From: Streptomyces laurentii
GTDB taxonomy: Bacteria > Actinomycetota > Actinomycetes > Streptomycetales > Streptomycetaceae
Reading direction: 5' to 3'
DNA: 64,000 bases
NCBI GenBank assembly: GCA_002355495.1
Contig: AP017424.1
Coordinates: 4,653,501 to 4,717,500 of the forward strand
Below are positions 7,919 to 15,983 of the stretch, in pieces. The position numbers and the translations under genes were made by a program. Within the stretch, counting starts at the first letter, position 1. The number at the start of each line of letters is the position of its first letter. The notes beneath the pieces are model-generated. The model ran no database searches. It had not been told where the DNA came from and saw only the letters and a program-made list of their open reading frames with translations.

Positions 7919-8974
7919 GTGCAGGTACTCCACGACACCCCCCTCGCGCCCCTGACCACCTTCCGGCTCGGCGGGCCCGCCGCCCGGCTCGTCACGGCCA
8001 CCACCGACGACGAGGTGATCGCCGCGGTCCGTGAGGCCAAGGCGGCCGGGACCCCGCTGCTCGTCATCGGCGGCGGCTCCAACCTGGTCATCGGCGACAA
8101 GGGCTTCGACGGCACCGCGCTCCGCATCGCCACCCGGGGCTTCGCCCTGGACGGGACGACGCTGGAGGTCGCGGCCGGCGAGGTGTGGAGCGACGTCGTG
8201 GCCCGGACCGTCGAGGCCGGGCTCGCCGGGATCGAGTGCCTGGCCGGCATCCCCGGCTCCGCCGGAGCCACGCCCGTGCAGAACGTCGGCGCGTACGGAC
8301 AGGACGTGTCCGCCGCCCTCACCGAAGTGGTGGCCTACGACACCCACGAGGACGCGACGGTCACGCTCACCAACGAGCAGTGCCGCTTCTCGTACCGGCA
8401 CAGCCTCTTCAAGGAGCGGCCCGACCGCTACGTGGTGCTGCGCGTCCGCTTCCGGCTGGAGGACGCGGAGGGGCTCTCCGCCCCCGTCGCGTACGAGCAG
8501 ACCGCCCGCGCCCTCGGCGTCGGGATGGGGGAGCGGGTGCCGCTCGCGCACGCCCACGACACCGTCCTGAAGCTGCGCGCGAGCAAGGGCATGGTCCTCG
8601 ACCCCGAGGACCACGACACTTGGTCCGCCGGCTCCTTCTTCACCAACCCGATCCTCGGCAACAAGGAGTTCGCGGCCTTCCGCGAGCGCGTCGCCGAGCG
8701 GCTCGGCCCGGACGCCGAGGCGCCCGCGTTCCCCGTCGGCGCCTCCGCCACCAAGACCTCCGCCGCCTGGCTCATCGACAAGGCCGGCTTCACCAAGGGG
8801 TACGGCTCCGGGCCCGCCCGGATCTCCACCAAGCACACCCTCGCCCTCACCAACCGGGGCGAGGCCACCACTGAGGACCTGCTCGCGCTCGCCCGCGAGG
8901 TCGTCGCCGGGGTGCGGGACGCGTTCGGGGTCACCCTCGTCAACGAGCCGGTGACCGTCGGCGTCGAGATCTGA
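7919..8974 (+). CDS. murB: UDP-N-acetylenolpyruvoylglucosamine reductase
   Basis: MurB reduces UDP-GlcNAc-enolpyruvate to UDP-MurNAc with NADPH and FAD in peptidoglycan precursor synthesis. The 351-residue protein has the FAD-binding motif GGGSNLVIG, the YGQ segment, the catalytic-serine motif SAGSFFTNP and the LIDKAGFTKG motif of type I MurB. GTG codons at 7913 and 7919 are both possible. I prefer 7919 because it gives the family's usual N terminus and because TACTCT at 7906-7911 could be a -10 element that starts a leaderless transcript at this GTG. No clear ribosome-binding site precedes either. Confidence 0.93.
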   Translation: MQVLHDTPLAPLTTFRLGGPAARLVTATTDDEVIAAVREAKAAGTPLLVIGGGSNLVIGDKGFDGTALRIATRGFALDGTTLEVAAGEVWSDVVARTVEAGLAGIECLAGIPGSAGATPVQNVGAYGQDVSAALTEVVAYDTHEDATVTLTNEQCRFSYRHSLFKERPDRYVVLRVRFRLEDAEGLSAPVAYEQTARALGVGMGERVPLAHAHDTVLKLRASKGMVLDPEDHDTWSAGSFFTNPILGNKEFAAFRERVAERLGPDAEAPAFPVGASATKTSAAWLIDKAGFTKGYGSGPARISTKHTLALTNRGEATTEDLLALAREVVAGVRDAFGVTLVNEPVTVGVEI

Positions 8975-8994
8975 CCCGCCGAGCCCCGCCGCGG

Positions 8995-9627
8995 TCAGTA
9001 CGCGACGCCCACGCCCCGGCGCACCGTCGCCGGGTCGTCCGTCATCGCCAGCATCGCGTGTGCCACGTCGGCGCGCGCGATCGTCCGGCCGTGCGGCGGA
9101 TTGCCGCCGACCACGCGCCGGTAGCGGCCGGTGACCGGCTTGTCCGTCAGCCGGGGCGGCCGGACGGAGGTCCAGTCGGTGCCGCTCGCCGCCAGTTCCG
9201 CCTCCATCTCGCGCAGGTCGGCGTAGACGTCCTTCAGCAGCGAGCCGACGACGGCCAGCACCGCCTTGTCCAGGAGGCCCTGGCCGTCCGGCACCGGGCC
9301 CACGGGCGCGGCGCTGACCACGAGGAGGCGGCGGGTCCCGGCGGTCTCCATGGCGCGCAGGACCGCGCGGGTCAGCCGGGTCGTGACGCCCGCGTCCGCG
9401 CGGCCGCGGGCGCCCAGACCGGACAGGACCGCGTCCCGGCCGGCCACGGTGGCCCGCAAGGACTCCGGATCGGACAGATCGGAGCGGAGGACGTCGAGGC
9501 GCGGCCCGGTGACCGTGAACCGGGCAGGATCGCGGACGACGGCGGTGACCTCGTGGCCCGCGTCGAGGGCCTGGCGGACGATCTCTCGGCCTATGCCACC
9601 GGTCGCGCCGAAGACGGTGAGCTTCAT
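8995..9627 (-). CDS. NAD(P)H-binding Rossmann protein (NmrA/SDR-like)
   Basis: ATG at 9627 with GGAGG upstream. The 210-residue product begins MKLTVFGATGGIGREIV, a textbook GxxGGIG dinucleotide-binding motif, followed by VVRDPARF and the RLLVVSAAP strand. No YxxxK pair is obvious, so it belongs with NmrA-like sensors or flavin-reductase-type atypical SDRs. It diverges from a TetR gene, and the 89-bp region between them holds two palindromes, so it is probably the repressor's target. Confidence 0.82.
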   Translation of the reverse strand: MKLTVFGATGGIGREIVRQALDAGHEVTAVVRDPARFTVTGPRLDVLRSDLSDPESLRATVAGRDAVLSGLGARGRADAGVTTRLTRAVLRAMETAGTRRLLVVSAAPVGPVPDGQGLLDKAVLAVVGSLLKDVYADLREMEAELAASGTDWTSVRPPRLTDKPVTGRYRRVVGGNPPHGRTIARADVAHAMLAMTDDPATVRRGVGVAY

Positions 9628-9646
9628 GTCGCACCCTCCCAGGGGA

Positions 9647-9664
9647 TGAGTAAGTATTCACTCA
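9647..9664. promoter_or_regulatory. Probable TetR operator 1
   Basis: An imperfect 18-bp palindrome with outer half-sites TGAGT and ACTCA, in the intergenic region between the divergent NAD(P)H-binding gene and its TetR regulator. Confidence 0.55.
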
Positions 9665-9672
9665 CCACTAGG

Positions 9673-9688
9673 GTGAGTGTGCACTCAC
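9673..9688. promoter_or_regulatory. Probable TetR operator 2
   Basis: A perfect palindrome GTGAGTG-TG-CACTCAC, 29 bp from the start of the regulator. It shares the TGAGT/ACTCA half-sites with operator 1. Confidence 0.6.
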
Positions 9689-9716
9689 TCACCGTCAAGC
9701 GTTTTCGGGAGTCCTC

Positions 9717-10331
9717 GTGGACCAGAAGCCGACCCGGGTCCGGATCATCGACGCCGCCCACGACCTGATGGGCACGGCCGGCCTGGCCCGGACGACCACC
9801 AAGGAGATCGCCAAGGCGGCCGGCTGCTCGGAGGCGGCGCTCTACAAGTACTTCCCGTCGAAGGAAGAGCTGTTCGTCACCGTCCTCAACGAACGGCTGC
9901 CGCGACTGGGCGACCTCCTCGGCACCCTCGCCGTCGACCCTCAGGGGCGCAGTGTCGAGGAGAACCTGACGGAGATCGCCCGCCGGGCCGCCCTCTTCTA
10001 CGAGCAGACCTTCCCCATGGCCGCGTCGCTCTACGCCGAGCCCCGGCTCAAGGCCCGCCACGAGGAGGGCCTGCGCGAACTCGGCGCCGGCCCGCACCGG
10101 CCGATCGAGGGCCTGACGGAGTACCTCCGCGCCGAGCAGACCCACGGCCGGATCGCCGCCGACGCCGACTGCCAGGCCGCCGCCGCCCTCCTCCTCGGCG
10201 CCTGCGTCCACCGCGCGTTCGCCTACGAGATGACGGCGGACGGCAGGCCACCCCAGCCGGTCGACGACTTCGCCCGCTCCCTCGCCCGCACCGTGACGCG
10301 CGGCATCGGCTGGAGCGGCGGCAACGGCTGA
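9717..10331 (+). CDS. TetR/AcrR-family transcriptional repressor
   Basis: GTG start at 9717 with a weak GGGAG. The 204-residue protein has an N-terminal TetR HTH (about residues 8-54: IIDAAHDLMGTAGLARTTTKEIA, then GCSEAALYKYFPSKEELF) and an alpha-helical ligand-binding C domain. It likely represses itself and the divergent NAD(P)H-binding gene through the two palindromes between them. The inducer cannot be inferred. Confidence 0.9.
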   Translation: MDQKPTRVRIIDAAHDLMGTAGLARTTTKEIAKAAGCSEAALYKYFPSKEELFVTVLNERLPRLGDLLGTLAVDPQGRSVEENLTEIARRAALFYEQTFPMAASLYAEPRLKARHEEGLRELGAGPHRPIEGLTEYLRAEQTHGRIAADADCQAAAALLLGACVHRAFAYEMTADGRPPQPVDDFARSLARTVTRGIGWSGGNG

Positions 10332-10370
10332 CGTACGCGCGCGTGGCCTGCGTCCGCGCCTCCGCGCACG

Positions 10371-11405
10371 TCAGACGGCGACCGGTGCCGCCAGCCAGTC
10401 GTCGATCCCCGACAGCAGCTTCTTCCGGACGTCCTCCGGCGCCGCCGAGCCCCGCACCGACTGCCGGGCCAGCTCGGCCAGTTCGGCGTCCGTGAACTCG
10501 TGGTGCCTACGGGCGATCCCGTACTGGGCCGCGAGCCGGGAGCCGAACAGCAGCGGGTCGTCGGCGCCGAGCGCCATCGGAACGCCGGCCTCGAAGAGGG
10601 TGCGCAGCGGGACGTCCTCGTGCTTGTCGTACACGCCGAGCGCGACATTGGACGCGGGGCACACCTCGCAGGTCACCTGCCGCTCCGCGAGCCGGCGCAG
10701 CAGCCGGGGGTCCTCCGCGGCCCGCACGCCGTGCCCGACCCGGGCCGCGCGCAGATCGTCCAGGCAGTCCCGTACGGAGGAGGGACCGGTCAGCTCGCCG
10801 CCGTGCGGGGCCGCGAGCAGGCCGCCCTCGCGCGCGATGGCGAAGGCGCGGTCGAAGTCGCGGGCCATGCCGCGCCGTTCGTCGTTGGACAGGCCGAAGC
10901 CGATCACACCCCGGTCGGCGTAGCGCACCGCCAGCCGGGCCAGGGTGCGCGCCTCCAGCGGGTGCTTCATCCGGTTCGCCGCGATCACCACGCGCATGCC
11001 GAGCCCGGTGTCCCGCGCGGCCGCGTCGACCGCGTCCAGGATGATCTCCAGGGCCGGGATCAGACCGCCGAGCAGCGGCGCGTACGAGGTGGGGTCGACC
11101 TGGATCTCCAGCCAGCCGGACCCGTCCCGGACGTCCTCCTGGGCGGCCTCGCGCACCAGCCGCTGGATGTCCTCGGGCTCGCGCAGGCAGGAGCGCGCGA
11201 TGTCGTACAGGCGCTGGAAGCGGAACCAGCCGCGCTCGTCCGTGGCCCGTAGGTTCGGGGGAGTCCCGCCGCGCAGCACCTCGGGGAGGTGGACCCCGTG
11301 TTTGTCGGCCAGTTCGAGCAGCGTGGAGGGGCGCATCGACCCGGTGAAGTGCAGGTGCAGATGGGCCTTGGGGAGGGTGCTGAGATCGCGGTGTGGGTGT
11401 TCCAT
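10371..11405 (-). CDS. add: Adenosine deaminase
   Basis: It would hydrolyse adenosine to inosine in purine salvage. The 344-residue protein shows the metal and substrate motifs of the family: HLHLHFTGS near the N terminus (the HxH zinc pair), PHGGELTG (the HAGE-type catalytic glutamate), VGHGVRA, and GADDPLLF (the final zinc-binding Asp pair). It lies beside aspC, as in other Streptomyces. The ATG at 11405 has no strong ribosome-binding site, but no better internal start exists before the HLHLH motif. Confidence 0.88.
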   Translation of the reverse strand: MEHPHRDLSTLPKAHLHLHFTGSMRPSTLLELADKHGVHLPEVLRGGTPPNLRATDERGWFRFQRLYDIARSCLREPEDIQRLVREAAQEDVRDGSGWLEIQVDPTSYAPLLGGLIPALEIILDAVDAAARDTGLGMRVVIAANRMKHPLEARTLARLAVRYADRGVIGFGLSNDERRGMARDFDRAFAIAREGGLLAAPHGGELTGPSSVRDCLDDLRAARVGHGVRAAEDPRLLRRLAERQVTCEVCPASNVALGVYDKHEDVPLRTLFEAGVPMALGADDPLLFGSRLAAQYGIARRHHEFTDAELAELARQSVRGSAAPEDVRKKLLSGIDDWLAAPVAV

Positions 11406-11479
11406 TGGCCGATATTGCCGCAGCCGGATGGACGAGAACAGTCCGTTTCCCCGATCGGGACCTTGCTAGAACGTAAAAA

Positions 11480-11511
11480 CGGGCCCCTGGTTCCGGAGAA
11501 CCAGGGGCCCG
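11480..11511 (-). terminator. Intrinsic terminator of aspC
   Basis: A perfect 14-bp stem (11480-11493 and 11498-11511) with a CGGA loop, followed on the minus strand by a run of five T. It lies 34 nt past the stop of the aminotransferase gene. Confidence 0.9.
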
Positions 11512-11545
11512 AAGCCAACCTGCTCACGTGAGGAGGCTGGGAAAG

Positions 11546-12772
11546 TCAGTCGCGCGCCTCGGCGAGGAGCTTCTGGACGCGGGACACGCCCTCCACCAGG
11601 TCCTCGTCGCCAAGCGCGTACGAAAGCCGCAGGTAGCCAGGGGTGCCGAAGGCCTCGCCCGGGACGACCGCGACCTCGGCCTCGTCGAGGATCAGGGCGG
11701 CCAGCTCGACCGAGGTCTGCGGGCGCTTGCCGCGGATCTCCTTGCCGAGCAGCTCCTTGACCGACGGGTACGCGTAGAACGCGCCCTCGGGGGTCGGGCA
11801 GTAGACGCCCTCGATCTCGTTGAGCATCCGCACGATGGTCTGGCGGCGGCGGTCGAAGGCCTCGCGCATCTTCGCGACCGCGTCCAGGTTCCCGGAGACG
11901 GCGGCCAGCGCGGCGACCTGGGCCACGTTGCTGACGTTGGAGGTGGCGTGCGACTGGAGGTTGGTCGCGGCCTTCACGACGTCCTTCGGGCCGATCAGCC
12001 AGCCCACCCGCCAGCCGGTCATCGCGTACGTCTTGGCGACACCGTTGACGACGATGCACTTGTCGCGCAGCTCGGGCACCAGCGCGGGCAGCGAGGTGAA
12101 CTTCGCGTCCCCGTAGACCAGGTGCTCGTAGATCTCGTCCGTGAGGACCCACAGGCCGTGCTCGGCGGCCCAGCGGCCGATCGCCTCGGCGTCGGCCTCG
12201 CTGTAGACGGCGCCGGTCGGGTTGGAGGGCGAGACGAAGAGGACGACCTTGGTCCGCTCCGTGCGCGCCGCCTCCAGCTGCTCCACCGAGACCCGGTAGC
12301 CGGTGGTCTCGTCGGCGACGACCTCGACCGGGACACCGCCCGCGAGCCGGATCGACTCGGGGTACGTGGTCCAGTACGGGGCCGGGACGATGACCTCGTC
12401 GCCCGGGTCGAGGATCGCGGCGAACGCCTCGTAGATGGCCTGCTTGCCGCCGTTGGTCACGAGGACCTGGGACGGCTCGACCTCGTAGCCGGAGTCGCGC
12501 AGCGTCTTGGCGGCGATGGCGGCCTTCAGCTCGGGCAGGCCGCCGGCCGGGGTGTAGCGGTGGTACTTGGGGTTCTGGCAGGCCTCGACGGCGGCGGCGA
12601 CGATGTAGTCCGGCGTCGGGAAGTCGGGCTCACCCGCGCCGAAACCGATGACCGGGCGCCCGGCGGCCTTGAGGGCCTTGGCCTTGGCGTCGACGGCGAG
12701 GGTCGCGGACTCGGAGATCGCACCGACGCGGGCGGAGACCCGGCGCTCGGTGGGAGAGGTAGCAGCGCTCAT
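11546..12772 (-). CDS. aspC: Aspartate aminotransferase (class I/II, PLP-dependent)
   Basis: The 408-residue protein belongs to the type Ib aspartate aminotransferases, which move the amino group of aspartate to 2-oxoglutarate through pyridoxal phosphate. Visible motifs are GAGEPDFPTPDYI, NGGKQAIYEA, SPSNPTGAVY, and the PLP-lysine segment NGVAKTYAMTGWRVGW. The ATG at 12772 gives the usual N terminus (MSAATSPTERRVSARVG); a longer frame upstream is non-coding. Position between add and secE is conserved in Streptomyces. Confidence 0.92.
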   Translation of the reverse strand: MSAATSPTERRVSARVGAISESATLAVDAKAKALKAAGRPVIGFGAGEPDFPTPDYIVAAAVEACQNPKYHRYTPAGGLPELKAAIAAKTLRDSGYEVEPSQVLVTNGGKQAIYEAFAAILDPGDEVIVPAPYWTTYPESIRLAGGVPVEVVADETTGYRVSVEQLEAARTERTKVVLFVSPSNPTGAVYSEADAEAIGRWAAEHGLWVLTDEIYEHLVYGDAKFTSLPALVPELRDKCIVVNGVAKTYAMTGWRVGWLIGPKDVVKAATNLQSHATSNVSNVAQVAALAAVSGNLDAVAKMREAFDRRRQTIVRMLNEIEGVYCPTPEGAFYAYPSVKELLGKEIRGKRPQTSVELAALILDEAEVAVVPGEAFGTPGYLRLSYALGDEDLVEGVSRVQKLLAEARD

Positions 12773-12941
12773 ACGGCCATCGTTGCAGACGCCGTCGAAG
12801 CCCGGCGCAACGGTTTCAGGCAGTGGACAGGAATGGTCATTCCCGGTCGTACGGGGGTTACATACGGCCCGTACGGGGGTGTACCTCCGGCCCTTGCGGG
12901 GCGGCTCCGGCGGGCGTGCGGGCAGGTCGGCGCGCTTCCTG

Positions 12942-12971
12942 TTCGACGTGGGGCTCTTCACCACGTACACT
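12942..12971 (+). promoter_or_regulatory. Probable promoter for tRNA-Trp and secE
   Basis: TTCGAC (12942-12947), an 18-nt spacer, then TACACT (12966-12971), about 60 nt upstream of tRNA-Trp. Confidence 0.45.
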
Positions 12972-13031
12972 CACTGCTCGTTGGCCCGCACCGACCACAT
13001 CGCACGATGGGGTAGGTTGGGGAAGCCACAA

Positions 13032-13104
13032 AGGGTCGTAGCTCAATTGGTAGAGCACCGGTCTCCAAAACCGGCGGTTGGGGGTTCAAGTCCCTCCGGC
13101 CCTG
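13032..13104 (+). tRNA. tRNA-Trp (CCA)
   Basis: A 73-nt cloverleaf: acceptor AGGGTCG/CGGCCCT, anticodon loop CTCCAAA (CCA anticodon) on a CCGGT/ACCGG stem, T loop TTCAAGT, discriminator G. It sits immediately upstream of secE, a placement shared by many bacteria. Confidence 0.95.
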
Positions 13105-13208
13105 CTACACACACCGCCAGGCTGTGTGCGCATGTACGTACTTCATTGCACCGCCGTGCGGCTCCATTCCGGGCGCGGCACGGCCTACCCGGAATCAGGT
13201 GAGTGATC

Positions 13209-13496
13209 GTGACGGACGCCGTGGGCTCCATCGACATGCCTGATGCCGAGGATGCCGCACCGGAGACTCGCAAGAAGTCCCGTAAGGGCGGCAAGCGCGG
13301 GAAGAAGGGCCCTCTGGGCCGTCTCGCGCTCTTCTACCGGCAGGTCATCGCCGAACTCCGCAAGGTCGTCTGGCCTACGCGCGGCCAGCTGACGACGTAC
13401 ACCACCGTGGTGATTGTCTTCGTCGTCATCATGATCGGCCTTGTGACCGTGATTGACTATGGATTCCAGGAAGCAGTCAAGTACGTCTTCGGCTGA
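13209..13496 (+). CDS. secE: Preprotein translocase subunit SecE
   Basis: SecE clamps the SecY channel in the cytoplasmic membrane. The 95-residue protein has a charged Lys-rich N-terminal region, the conserved amphipathic segment FYRQVIAELRKVVWPTR, and a single membrane helix (TVVIVFVVIMIGLVTVI) near the C terminus. GTG codons at 13203 and 13209 are both possible, and I prefer 13209 because it gives the usual Streptomyces N terminus MTDAVGS. It is followed after 44 nt by nusG, the standard pairing. Confidence 0.93.
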   Translation: MTDAVGSIDMPDAEDAAPETRKKSRKGGKRGKKGPLGRLALFYRQVIAELRKVVWPTRGQLTTYTTVVIVFVVIMIGLVTVIDYGFQEAVKYVFG

Positions 13497-13540
13497 CTTT
13501 TTGTTCCACCCCATCTGTATCGCAGGAAGAAGCAGCCACC

Positions 13541-14425
13541 GTGTCTGACGCGAACCTGAACGACGCCTTCGAGTCCGAGTCCGTCGAGGACGAGCTGGAC
13601 ATCGTCGAGGCGGCCGACGAGGACCAGGCCGAGGCTGCTGACGCCGAGGCCGGCGAGGCCGCCGAGGACGCCGCCGTCCACGCGGAGTCCGACGAGGACG
13701 CCGAGTCGGCCGAGGATGAGGACGAGTCCGACGAGGCCGAGGCTGAGGCCGACGTCGAGACCGAGGATGAGGACGAGACCGAGGAGGCGGCCGAGCCCGC
13801 CGCCCCGGTCGACCCCGTCGCCGCCCTCCGTGACGAGCTGCGCGGCCTGCCCGGCGAGTGGTACGTGATCCACACCTACGCGGGCTACGAGAAGCGCGTG
13901 AAGGCCAACCTCGAGCAGCGTGCCGTCTCGCTGAACGTCGAGGAGTTCATCTACCAGGCCGAGGTCCCCGAAGAGGAGATCGTCCAGATCAAGAACGGCG
14001 AGCGCAAGAACGTCCGGCAGAACAAGCTGCCCGGCTACGTGCTCGTCCGTATGGACCTGACGAACGAGTCGTGGGGCGTCGTCCGCAACACGCCGGGCGT
14101 CACCGGCTTCGTCGGCAACGCCTACGACCCGTACCCGCTGACCCTGGACGAGATCGTCAAGATGCTCGCCCCCGAGGCCGAGGAGAAGGCCGCCCGCGAG
14201 GCCGCCGAGGCCGAGGGCAAGCCGGCTCCGGCCCGCAAGGTCACCGTCGAGGTCCTGGACTTCGAGGTCGGCGACTCGGTCACCGTCACCGACGGCCCCT
14301 TCGCCACCCTCCAGGCCACGATCAACGAGATCAACGCCGACTCGAAGAAGGTCAAGGGCCTCGTCGAGATCTTCGGTCGCGAGACCCCGGTCGAGCTCAG
14401 CTTCGACCAGATCCAGAAGAACTGA
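13541..14425 (+). CDS. nusG: Transcription termination/antitermination factor NusG
   Basis: NusG binds RNA polymerase and modulates pausing, termination and coupling to ribosomes. The 294-residue protein has an N-terminal acidic extension of about 95 residues (runs of Glu, Asp and Ala), then the NGN domain starting at GEWYVIHTYAGYEKRVK, and a C-terminal KOW domain (FEVGDSVTVTDGPF). The acidic extension is typical of actinobacterial NusG and makes it much longer than E. coli NusG. GTG start. A strong terminator follows. Confidence 0.95.
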   Translation: MSDANLNDAFESESVEDELDIVEAADEDQAEAADAEAGEAAEDAAVHAESDEDAESAEDEDESDEAEAEADVETEDEDETEEAAEPAAPVDPVAALRDELRGLPGEWYVIHTYAGYEKRVKANLEQRAVSLNVEEFIYQAEVPEEEIVQIKNGERKNVRQNKLPGYVLVRMDLTNESWGVVRNTPGVTGFVGNAYDPYPLTLDEIVKMLAPEAEEKAAREAAEAEGKPAPARKVTVEVLDFEVGDSVTVTDGPFATLQATINEINADSKKVKGLVEIFGRETPVELSFDQIQKN

Positions 14426-14442
14426 CCCCACAGGTTTCCGGA

Positions 14443-14487
14443 CAGGTCAGAGTGGCTCTCGCAGCCGCTCTGACCTGCTCGGTTTTT
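14443..14487 (+). terminator. Terminator of secE-nusG
   Basis: A 15-bp stem with one wobble (14443-14457 and 14463-14477), loop CTCGC, and a run of five T at 14483-14487, directly after nusG. Confidence 0.9.
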
Positions 14488-14527
14488 GGCCGCGCAGCTA
14501 TACCCGTTATCGTTGTGCGGTATGCCT

Positions 14528-14547
14528 CCGTCCGGATGACCGGACGG
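14528..14547 (+). other. Leader hairpin upstream of rplK
   Basis: A perfect 8-bp stem CCGTCCGG-ATGA-CCGGACGG lies 38 nt before the rplK start. It could be part of an L1 autoregulatory site, since L1 represses the L11-L1 operon in other bacteria, but the resemblance to the rRNA target has not been checked. Confidence 0.5.
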
Positions 14548-14584
14548 ATCGGCTGGAAACTCTCACTAGGACCCGGAGAGAGCA

Positions 14585-15019
14585 ATGCCTCCCAAGAAGA
14601 AGAAGATCACGGGGCTTATCAAGCTCCAGATCAACGCCGGTGCCGCAAACCCGGCTCCGCCGGTCGGCCCCGCGCTGGGTCAGCACGGCGTCAACATCAT
14701 GGAGTTCTGCAAGGCCTACAACGCCGCGACCGAGTCGCAGCGTGGCTGGGTCATCCCGGTGGAGATCACGGTCTACGAGGACCGTTCCTTCACCTTCGTG
14801 ACCAAGACTCCGCCGGCCGCCAAGATGATCCTCAAGGCCGCTGGTGTGGAGAAGGGCTCCGGCGAGCCGCACAAGACCAAGGTCGCCAAGATCACCGAGG
14901 CGCAGGTCCGCGAGATCGCCACGACCAAGCTCCCCGACCTCAACGCCAACGACCTGGACGCTGCCGCGAAGATCATCGCCGGCACCGCCCGTTCCATGGG
15001 CGTGACGATCGAGGGCTGA
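14585..15019 (+). CDS. rplK: 50S ribosomal protein L11
   Basis: The 144-residue product has the L11 N-terminal domain with the proline-rich loop PAPPVGPALGQHGVNIMEF, which with 23S rRNA helices 43-44 forms the thiopeptide site, and the C-terminal RNA-binding domain (PDLNANDLDAAAKIIAGTARSMG). The prolines of the loop are intact, so L11 itself shows no sign of a thiopeptide-resistance change. ATG with GGAGAG upstream. It forms an operon with rplA, 79 nt downstream. Confidence 0.97.
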   Translation: MPPKKKKITGLIKLQINAGAANPAPPVGPALGQHGVNIMEFCKAYNAATESQRGWVIPVEITVYEDRSFTFVTKTPPAAKMILKAAGVEKGSGEPHKTKVAKITEAQVREIATTKLPDLNANDLDAAAKIIAGTARSMGVTIEG

Positions 15020-15098
15020 TCACCCCTTGTGATCCCCAGTGGTAGGGCCAGCGCCGGCCCGCACCACGACTCCACACCTGAAACACACAGGAGCAGAA

Positions 15099-15827
15099 GT
15101 GAAGCGCAGCAAGTCTCTCCGCGCTGCCGACGCGAAGATCGACCGGGAGAAGCTCTACGCCCCGCTCGAGGCCGTGCGTCTGGCCAAGGAGACCGCCAGC
15201 ACCAAGTTCGACGCGACCGTCGAGGTTGCCTTCCGCCTGGGTGTCGACCCGCGCAAGGCCGACCAGATGGTCCGCGGCACCGTGAACCTTCCGCACGGCA
15301 CCGGTAAGACCGCCCGGGTCCTGGTCTTCGCGACCGGTGACCGTGCCGAGGCCGCGATCGCCGCGGGCGCCGACATCGTCGGTTCCGACGAGCTCATCGA
15401 CGAGATCTCCAAGGGCAACCGCCTGAACGAGTTCGACGCCGTCGTCGCCACCCCGGACCTCATGGGCAAGGTCGGCCGCCTCGGCCGTGTCCTCGGCCCG
15501 CGTGGTCTCATGCCGAACCCGAAGACCGGCACCGTCACCCCCGATGTCGCCAAGGCTGTCAACGACATCAAGGGCGGCAAGATCGAGTTCCGCGTCGACA
15601 AGCACTCGAACCTGCACTTCATCATCGGCAAGGTGTCCTTCGACGACACCAAGCTGGTGGAGAACTACGGTGCGGCGCTGGAGGAGATCCTCCGTCTGAA
15701 GCCGTCCGCCGCCAAGGGCCGCTACATCAAGAAGGCCGCCCTCGCCACCACGATGGGCCCCGGCATCCCGCTGGACTCGAACCGCACCCGCAACCTCCTC
15801 GTCGAGGAGGACCCGGCCGCGGTCTGA
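15099..15827 (+). CDS. rplA: 50S ribosomal protein L1
   Basis: L1 forms the mobile stalk at the ribosomal E site and represses its own operon in many bacteria. The GTG at 15099 (AGGAG six bases upstream) gives 242 residues starting MKRSKSLRAADAKID. The L1 signature is seen in FATGDRAEAA, LGRVLGPRGLMPNPKTGTV and KGGKIEFRVDKHSNLH. A longer upstream frame has no ribosome-binding site. Confidence 0.96.
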   Translation: MKRSKSLRAADAKIDREKLYAPLEAVRLAKETASTKFDATVEVAFRLGVDPRKADQMVRGTVNLPHGTGKTARVLVFATGDRAEAAIAAGADIVGSDELIDEISKGNRLNEFDAVVATPDLMGKVGRLGRVLGPRGLMPNPKTGTVTPDVAKAVNDIKGGKIEFRVDKHSNLHFIIGKVSFDDTKLVENYGAALEEILRLKPSAAKGRYIKKAALATTMGPGIPLDSNRTRNLLVEEDPAAV

Positions 15828-15867
15828 GCCACCGGCTCAGGAGCCCTCGCGGCTCCAGCGTCCTGAG

Positions 15868-15909
15868 AACGCCCCCTGGACCTCTCCGAGGTCCGGGGGG
15901 CGTTTTTTT
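15868..15909 (+). terminator. Terminator of rplK-rplA
   Basis: A 17-bp stem with one wobble (15868-15884 and 15888-15904), a three-base loop, and a run of seven T at 15903-15909. Confidence 0.92.
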
Positions 15910-15983
15910 GCCCGTCCTTTGTCGGTGCGGTGGGCTACGGTGCTGTAAGGGGCATTCGAGATCACGCACAAGGGGTGGGATAC

